From contig SXJH01000063.1 of the NCBI GenBank assembly GCA_005779435.1, positions 1 to 9,406 of the forward strand: DNA of 9,406 nucleotides, in the 5' to 3' direction. This document shows, piece by piece, positions 6,249 to 9,406 of this stretch. The translations under genes and the position numbers were made by a program. The first letter of the stretch is position 1, and every line of letters starts with the position of its first letter. This DNA comes from Nitrosomonas sp. (GTDB lineage: Bacteria > Pseudomonadota > Gammaproteobacteria > Burkholderiales > Nitrosomonadaceae). The notes beneath the pieces were generated by a model that was given only the letters and a program-made list of their open reading frames with translations, was not told where the DNA came from and did not search any database.

Positions 6249-7751
6249 CGTCAGCGAATAAATTTCACCGTATTTCGCCTTCAGATAGCGGATCAAATGA
6301 TCGGAATTCAAGCGCTCGCCGGTTATCCGCCGAACCAGCTCATCGGGGGTATAGCGTTTTCCATGCCGATGAATCTTATCGTTTAACCACTGCTTCACCG
6401 GCACAAAATTACCGTTTGCGATTTCGCACGCAATGTCAGGGTGCTCGATCAACATCGCATTGTAAAACTGGCACGCGTATATCGCCCCCAAGGTGTACGA
6501 TGGAAAATAACCGAATGCCCCGGCGCTCCAATGCGAATCCTGCAATACACCCACAGTATCGTTGGGCGGCGTAATCCCCAAATACCGGCGCATCGATTCA
6601 TTCCAAATTTCCGGCAAATCGTCGACCGCCATCGATCCGTCGAACAAACCCTTTTCGATTTCATAGCGCAGAATCACATGCAGCGGATAAGTCACTTCAT
6701 CGGCCTCGACACGAATAAAATCGGGCTTGCAATGATTGATGGCACGGTAAAACGCATCCGCATCGGTATGGCGGAAATTATCCGGAAACGTCTGCCGAAT
6801 CAGGCCGAAATAATGCCGACAAAACGGTTTTCCCTGCGCGATCATGCGCTCCCAGAATAACGACTGCGATTCGTGTATGCCCATCGTCAACGATTCGGTC
6901 ACCGGCAAATCGCCCAGGTGATGCGGACGCCCCTGCTCGTACAGCGCATGACCGGTTTCATGGATGATCGAATAGAGCGATTCGACGAAATTACTTTCTT
7001 TGTAACGCGTGGTAATGCGCACATCGGTCGGATGACTGCCACCACAGAACGGATGCACCGACACATCCATGCGCCCCTGCGAGAAATCGAAACCGATGTC
7101 GCTGCTGATTTTCCGTGCCAGCACTTCTTGCTTATCCAATGCAAACAACCCTTGCAAACAAGAAGCATCGACGCGATCCGCGTGCTGCTGAATCGCGGCG
7201 ATCAACGGAATCAATTCCTGCTTCAGCCGCTCGAAAACCGGCGTAATCGTCGCCATCGTCGCGCCGCGCTCGAATAAATCGATATTGGCGTCGTACGGCG
7301 CAAGATCCGGCGCCACGCACTGCGCCCATTCCTTTTTCAGCGCCAAAAACCGTTTCAGCACCGGCGCAAAATCGGCAAATTTGTTCTGTTGCCGCGCCTT
7401 AACCCAAACCGCATGCCCGCGCGAACTCAATTCCGTCAACTCCATCACCAACTGTTTCGGCACTTTGGTTTCCAATTCATAATTGCGCAGCGCCTCGCGC
7501 ACATTGCACTGCTCATCCGCATCCAACGTTTGCCAATGGCGATCCGCTAATTCATGCAAACCTTCACCCAGCTCCAGATCGGTCATACGCTCATGAATCA
7601 CCCCGGCCAGCGCCGCCATCTGCTTGGCACGCGCCTCCCCCGCCCCGGACGGCATCACCACCTCCTGATCCCATCCCAGCGTACTCATGACACCGTTCAA
7701 ATGCGAAATTTCTTCCAGTTTTTGGACTACCTGTTGATACTGCTGATTCAT
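6243..7751 (-). CDS. M32-family metallocarboxypeptidase (thermostable carboxypeptidase type)
   Basis: A 502-residue cytoplasmic zinc carboxypeptidase, full length for peptidase family M32. The zinc motif is HETGH (264-268) in YSIIHETGHALYEQG, and the third ligand Glu294 is in GIHESQSLFWE. The preceding SVHPFCGGSHPTDVRITTRY is the conserved substrate-pocket region of the family. The N-terminus has the usual YQQVVQKLEEISHLNGVMST then LGWDQEVVMP. There is no signal peptide. The start ATG (7749-7751) has a strong AAGGACAAGG immediately upstream. The leader is AT-rich with TATAAA-like and TAAAAT-like boxes but no clear promoter. The gene is convergent with the endopeptidase, and its 5' end is partly duplicated 433 bp to the right. 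Confidence 0.92.
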   Translation of the reverse strand: MNQQYQQVVQKLEEISHLNGVMSTLGWDQEVVMPSGAGEARAKQMAALAGVIHERMTDLELGEGLHELADRHWQTLDADEQCNVREALRNYELETKVPKQLVMELTELSSRGHAVWVKARQQNKFADFAPVLKRFLALKKEWAQCVAPDLAPYDANIDLFERGATMATITPVFERLKQELIPLIAAIQQHADRVDASCLQGLFALDKQEVLARKISSDIGFDFSQGRMDVSVHPFCGGSHPTDVRITTRYKESNFVESLYSIIHETGHALYEQGRPHHLGDLPVTESLTMGIHESQSLFWERMIAQGKPFCRHYFGLIRQTFPDNFRHTDADAFYRAINHCKPDFIRVEADEVTYPLHVILRYEIEKGLFDGSMAVDDLPEIWNESMRRYLGITPPNDTVGVLQDSHWSAGAFGYFPSYTLGAIYACQFYNAMLIEHPDIACEIANGNFVPVKQWLNDKIHRHGKRYTPDELVRRITGERLNSDHLIRYLKAKYGEIYSLTL

Positions 7752-7840
7752 CCTTGTCCTTTATCGTTTATAGAATTTTTCGTTATTTTATCTGTTTCGA
7801 GAAAATGTTTAACGAATATCAATCGAGTCTGACCCCTTTG
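7681..7840. repeat. Direct repeat, copy 1: M32 gene 5' end plus leader
   Basis: These 160 bp align without gaps to 8114-8273 at an offset of 433 bp, with about 23 differences (roughly 86% identity). Copy 1 contains the first 24 or so codons of the intact carboxypeptidase gene (minus strand), its ribosome binding site and leader, and ends in the GAGTCTGACCCCTTTG repeat. Confidence 0.85.
7825..7840. repeat. GGGGTC-family repeat, copy 1
   Basis: GAGTCTGACCCCTTTG is the first of seven related short repeats confined to 7825-9069. They share CAAAGGGGTC or its complement GACCCCTTTG. This copy ends about 7 nt before the truncated RAYT sequence begins. Confidence 0.7.
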
Positions 7841-7846
7841 ATTTTG

Positions 7847-8076
7847 TTGAATTCCCCGGTGCCATCTATCACATAACCGCTCGCGGTAATGCGCAGGAGG
7901 CTATTTTTTTAGGCGATGACGATAAGTCGTTGTTTCTTGACGTTCTGGCGGAGGCCGTGAGCCGCTTTGGCTGGCTATGTCACGCCTACTGTCTCATGGA
8001 TAACCATTATCACTTGCTCATCAACACGAAAATTCATTATTCGACGGTTAGTAAAATCATTAAAGGGAAGCGTTAG
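7847..8076 (+). pseudogene. RAYT (REP-associated tyrosine transposase) N-terminal fragment
   Basis: Bases 7847-8028 match 9117-9298 at an offset of 1270 bp with about 10 differences in 182 bp (about 95% identity). Translated from 7849 it reads EFPGAIYHITARGNAQEAIF and continues through YCLMDNHYHLLI, the Y1 transposase start with the HUH-type HYH metal site. It lacks the first seven codons including the start. After residue I65-equivalent it leaves the RAYT sequence and runs 15 or so unrelated codons to a TAG at 8074-8076. No start codon or catalytic tyrosine region remains, so it cannot encode an active enzyme. Seven of the nine altered codons are synonymous, so most divergence occurred while the sequence was still functional. 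Confidence 0.85.
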
Positions 8077-8078
8077 AT
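8072..8078 (+). other. Possible integron core-type site
   Basis: GTTAGAT fits the integron core-site consensus GTTRRRY and is preceded by AAGC, as at the right end of many attC sites. It lies between the end of the RAYT fragment and the next GGGGTC-family repeat. A 7-mer match is weak by itself; it gains interest only from the cassette-like features 250 bp further on. Confidence 0.2.
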
Positions 8079-8083
8079 TCATC

Positions 8084-8101
8084 ATGTCAAGACGTGACCC
8101 C
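8084..8101 (-). repeat. GGGGTC-family repeat, inverted long form
   Basis: ATGTCAAGACGTGACCCC is the reverse complement of 9052-9069 with one mismatch in 18. The long form has a palindromic GTCAAG-CTTGAC core attached to GGGGTC. The short open frame starting at its ATG (8084) is therefore judged to be part of the repeat rather than a gene. Confidence 0.65.
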
Positions 8102-8113
8102 AAGTTTCCTGAG

Positions 8114-8273
8114 GTGCTCATCGCACCGTTCAAATGCGAAATTTCTTCCAATTTTTGTACTAAATGTTGATATAGCTGATTCATTGCGGTACCTTATCGT
8201 TTATTGAAATTTTCGCTATTTTATCTGTTTCGAGATAACGTTTACCGAATATCAAACGAGTCTGACCCTTTTG
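8114..8273 (-). pseudogene. Duplicated 5' fragment of the M32 carboxypeptidase gene (direct repeat, copy 2)
   Basis: On the minus strand, 8184 down to about 8114 reads MNQLYQHLVQKLEEISHLNG then AMST, matching the carboxypeptidase start MNQQYQQVVQKLEEISHLNG. After that the open frame continues into antisense RAYT sequence, so the 69-residue ORF is chimeric and not a real protein. The leader is also copied (8185-8257) and ends in GAGTCTGACCCTTTTG (8258-8273), the third repeat of the GGGGTC family. The strong ribosome binding site of the parent (AAGGACAAGG) has become GGTACCGCA, so this copy is probably not translated. At about 86% identity it is more diverged than the RAYT pair. Confidence 0.8.
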
Positions 8274-8323
8274 TTTTTTTGTTTTCTTAGCCAGATTATT
8301 AGACCAAAATGTCGTATATATTA

Positions 8324-8335
8324 CGTTAGCCCTGT
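8324..8335. repeat. Left 12-bp inverted repeat with integron-type core site GTTAGCC
   Basis: CGTTAGCCCTGT is the exact reverse complement of 8762-8773. The core GTTAGCC (8325-8331) sits 5 nt before the ATG of the enclosed gene, as at the 5' boundary of an integron gene cassette, where cassettes start GTT and often lack a ribosome binding site. The upstream 50 bp (8274-8323) is AT-rich with TATATT at 8317-8322 but does not show a recognisable attC right half. Confidence 0.5.
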
Positions 8336-8336
8336 C

Positions 8337-8750
8337 ATGACAGACCAGTTGCTCTCTATCATCATTTCTGCCGCTGTCGCATTCGTCGTTGCATTCGTCA
8401 CGCACAGATTGGCGAGTGTGCGCGACGTTTCAAAGCAACAACGAGAACAACGAATCTCGTACCTTGTTAGCGCCTTCCGCTCGTTGGCGAAAGCGAACAA
8501 CCATCCCCGGCTCTACGAAGTGGCCGACGAAGTGGAGGAAGCAATCGCTGACATTCAACTTCTTGGTACGCCCGCCCAAATTGCTCTTGCAAAGAAAGTT
8601 GCTACCGATCTGGGAACAACCCAACAAGCTGATCTTGATGACCTACTCTTTTCGCTACGCGACAGCCTTCGAAGAGAGCTTGGTGAGCAGCCCGCCGAAG
8701 GCGGAATTGTTTGGCTTCGTATCGCGCGGGGAAACAAAAATGCGCGGTAG
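8337..8750 (+). CDS. Small inner-membrane protein of unknown function, likely integron cassette gene
   Basis: A 137-residue protein. It has one N-terminal membrane segment (LLSIIISAAVAFVVAFVTH, about residues 5-23), then a basic, probably cytoplasmic stretch (RLASVRDVSKQQREQR). A helical soluble domain follows, with RISYLVSAFRSLAKANNHPR and EVADEVEEAIADIQLLGTPA, ending charged in RIARGNKNAR. It resembles hypothetical proteins I associate with environmental cassettes, but no function is known. The frame is open back to 8271; the ATG at 8337 is chosen because it puts the membrane segment at the N-terminus and lies 5 nt after the core site. No Shine-Dalgarno sequence is present, typical of cassette genes. 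It appears richer in GC than its surroundings. Confidence 0.7.
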   Translation: MTDQLLSIIISAAVAFVVAFVTHRLASVRDVSKQQREQRISYLVSAFRSLAKANNHPRLYEVADEVEEAIADIQLLGTPAQIALAKKVATDLGTTQQADLDDLLFSLRDSLRRELGEQPAEGGIVWLRIARGNKNAR

Positions 8751-8761
8751 GCCCGGAAACT

Positions 8762-8773
8762 ACAGGGCTAACG
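8762..8773. repeat. Right 12-bp inverted repeat with core site GGCTAAC
   Basis: ACAGGGCTAACG lies 11 nt after the stop codon of the small membrane-protein gene and mirrors 8324-8335 exactly. In a circularised cassette, GGCTAAC (8766-8772) and GTTAGCC would be the outer complementary core pair of one attC. The expected attC body does not follow: within 13 nt the sequence becomes a GGGGTC-family repeat. Confidence 0.5.
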
Positions 8774-8785
8774 AGTAAAACAAAC

Positions 8786-8806
8786 AAAGGGGTCTGACCC
8801 TTTTTT
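8786..8806 (+). terminator. Palindromic GGGGTC-family repeat, also terminator-like
   Basis: AAAGGGGTCTGACCCTTTTT (plus one more T) is the only copy here with both halves. AAAGGG pairs with CCCTTT around GTCTGA, followed by extra T residues, so it could act as an intrinsic terminator for the membrane-protein gene 36 nt upstream. As DNA it is the fullest form of the local repeat. Confidence 0.45.
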
Positions 8807-8838
8807 CTTCATGTGGGTATGGTCAGGTGGTAAGCGAG

Positions 8839-8863
8839 GCCTAACAAGTCATTCCAGCGAAGC
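8839..8863 (+). other. Left half of an attC-like recombination site
   Basis: GCCTAAC (8839-8845) fits the RYYYAAC core perfectly and is followed by AAGTC and ATTCCAGCGAAGC, the usual order core, spacer and second arm at the 5' end of attC sites. It is preceded by a reading frame ending ...TGG TAA about 6 nt before the core, as at a cassette 3' end. The right half of the site is missing: a GGGGTC-family repeat begins at 8865. Confidence 0.5.
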
Positions 8864-8864
8864 A

Positions 8865-8881
8865 CAAAGGGGTCAGATACC
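8865..8881 (-). repeat. GGGGTC-family repeat overlapping the end of an IS110 transposase remnant
   Basis: CAAAGGGGTCAGATACC contains, on the minus strand, the TGA stop (8873-8875) of the adjacent transposase remnant. This copy may therefore derive from the end of that IS element rather than from a separate insertion. Confidence 0.55.
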
Positions 8882-9028
8882 GTCTTGAATTGCAAGTGCT
8901 GAATGATTAAAGTTTGCATCAAAGGGCCGCTCTGATTTAATGACTCCGTAAATCAAATGCGCCAGTTTCCGCATGACAGCGCCTATTACGGCCTTTGGAG
9001 CCAATCCAGCAGCGCTCAATCTGTCACC
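8873..9028 (-). pseudogene. C-terminal remnant of an IS110-family transposase
   Basis: The minus strand reads GDRLSAAGLAPKAVIGAVMR then KLAHLIYGVIKSERPFDANF and ends LAIQDGI-stop, 51 codons. This is the characteristic end of IS110/IS116/IS902 (Transposase_20) enzymes, with the [AP]K..I.A.MRKL motif. The N-terminal DEDD nuclease domain and most of the serine-bearing domain are absent: the remnant is cut at about 9028, where two tandem CACACAAAGGGGTCA units begin. It is not functional. It was too short and lacked a start codon, so it is called from translation alone. Confidence 0.75.
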
Positions 9029-9069
9029 CACACAAAGGGGTCACACACAAAGGGGTCAAGTCTTGACAT
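9029..9069. repeat. Tandem GGGGTC-family repeats and long-form copy upstream of the RAYT gene
   Basis: CACACAAAGGGGTCA occurs twice in perfect tandem (9029-9043 and 9044-9058). The second unit runs straight into AGTCTTGACAT, making the long form at 9052-9069 with the 13-nt palindrome GTCAAGTCTTGAC (9055-9067). The long form recurs inverted at 8084-8101. Confidence 0.7.
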
Positions 9070-9091
9070 ACTTCAATCTCCCGGCTAACCT
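9063..9091 (+). promoter_or_regulatory. Possible promoter reading into the RAYT gene from the repeat
   Basis: A perfect TTGACA (9063-9068) formed by the right half of the repeat palindrome is followed after 17 nt by TAACCT (9086-9091), a poor -10 match. Transcription would begin about at the ATG (9098), giving a leaderless or nearly leaderless message, consistent with the lack of a ribosome binding site. Confidence 0.25.
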
Positions 9092-9097
9092 TGCCCC

Positions 9098-9406
9098 ATG
9101 TCCCGTCCACTCCGTCTTGAATTCCCCGGTGCCATCTATCACATAACCGCTCGCGGCAATGCGCAGGAGGCCATTTTTTTAGACGATGACGATAAGTCGT
9201 TGTTTCTTGACGTTCTGGCGGAGGCCGTGAGCCGCTTCGGCTGGCTATGCCATGCCTATTGTCTTATGGATAACCATTATCACTTGCTCATCGAGACGCC
9301 GGATGGCAATCTTTCGCAGGGCATGCGCCAGGTCAATGGCGTATACACGCAACGTTTCAACCGCCGCCATGCGCGTGTCGGCCACTTGTTCCAAGGACGG
9401 TTTAAG
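9098..9406 (+). CDS. REP-associated tyrosine transposase (RAYT, Y1_Tnp), N-terminal part, runs off the right edge
   Basis: The first 103 codons are open to the end of the window. The sequence starts MSRPLRLEFPGAIYHITARG, has the HUH-type metal site His60-Tyr61-His62 in YCLMDNHYHLLIETPDGN, and continues through VNGVYTQRFNRRH to GHLFQGRF. This is the standard IS200-like/RAYT single-strand transposase domain. The catalytic tyrosine would lie beyond the window. Such enzymes cut and rejoin single-stranded DNA at palindromic REP repeats. No Shine-Dalgarno sequence precedes the ATG. It is probably intact so far as seen, and is sister to the fragment at 7847-8028. Upstream lie GGGGTC-family repeats that could be its substrates, which is inference. 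Confidence 0.88.
   Translation, partial: MSRPLRLEFPGAIYHITARGNAQEAIFLDDDDKSLFLDVLAEAVSRFGWLCHAYCLMDNHYHLLIETPDGNLSQGMRQVNGVYTQRFNRRHARVGHLFQGRFK

Noticed and set aside
7967..8170. 67-residue plus-strand open frame
   Set aside because: It runs out of frame through the RAYT fragment, across the inverted repeat and antisense to the M32 duplicate; it has no coherent domain and no ribosome binding site.
7975..8184. 69-residue minus-strand open frame that begins like the carboxypeptidase
   Set aside because: Only the first 24 residues match; the rest is antisense RAYT sequence. It is recorded as a duplicated gene fragment, not a gene.
8880..8891. CCGTCTTGAATT shared by the IS110 remnant (8880-8891) and the RAYT start (9112-9123)
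   Set aside because: A 12-bp match between two otherwise unrelated coding sequences; noted as possible microhomology but too short to interpret.
7825..9069. The repeat series as a CRISPR array
   Set aside because: Copies are short, differ in orientation and length, and the intervals are 5 to over 500 bp of recognisable genes and fragments, not uniform spacers; there are no cas genes.
9083..9089. GGCTAAC just upstream of the RAYT start, identical to the cassette end core
   Set aside because: There is no cassette gene, spacer or arm around it. It sits in what appears to be the RAYT's own leader, so a chance 7-mer match is more likely than a fourth attC.

Overview
The window looks like a stretch of proteobacterial chromosome, most likely a moderate-GC betaproteobacterium. 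A Nitrosomonas-like ammonia oxidiser is my best guess, based on overall gene character rather than on any diagnostic gene. Its left 7.75 kb is ordinary, compact core genome. Its right 1.65 kb is a scrambled accessory patch built from fragments of mobile DNA.

Region 1 (1-3836) is a flagellar rod and hook locus. flgB, flgC, flgD, flgE and the first 22 codons of flgF run leftward as a tight operon. Gaps are 3-12 bp up to flgE, ribosome binding sites lie in or against the preceding gene, and a 54-bp gap precedes flgF. flgA, the periplasmic P-ring chaperone, is transcribed divergently. The 207-bp space between flgB and flgA holds a near-consensus sigma-54 (-24/-12) element facing flgB, a long imperfect inverted repeat, and a short palindrome just before flgA.

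Region 2 (3837-6248) carries four rightward genes with gaps of about 95-265 bp: a stand-alone acyl carrier protein, an Mth938-like (DUF498) protein, a 75-residue exported protein of unknown function, and a penicillin-binding-protein-7-type D-alanyl-D-alanine endopeptidase. The last gene overlaps by 6 bp, tail to tail, a leftward M32 metallocarboxypeptidase (6243-7751).

Region 3 (7752-9406) is a mosaic. It contains: (a) a roughly 86% identical second copy of the 5' end and leader of the M32 gene; (b) an N-terminal fragment of a REP-associated tyrosine transposase (RAYT); (c) a small membrane-protein gene without a ribosome binding site, enclosed by 12-bp inverted repeats that contain integron-type core sites (GTTAGCC / GGCTAAC), as in an integron gene cassette; (d) the left half of a second attC-like site; (e) the last 51 codons of an IS110-family transposase; and (f) the beginning of an apparently intact RAYT gene that runs off the right edge and is about 95% identical to fragment (b). 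Seven copies of a short repeat built on CAAAGGGGTC (or its complement) sit at or near the joints between these blocks.

In the core part, the flagellar genes form one assembly pathway and the endopeptidase and carboxypeptidase are housekeeping hydrolases. The accessory patch looks like a site where cassettes, RAYTs, an IS110 element and a repeat family have repeatedly recombined. The repeat-to-attC junctions are the most unusual feature.
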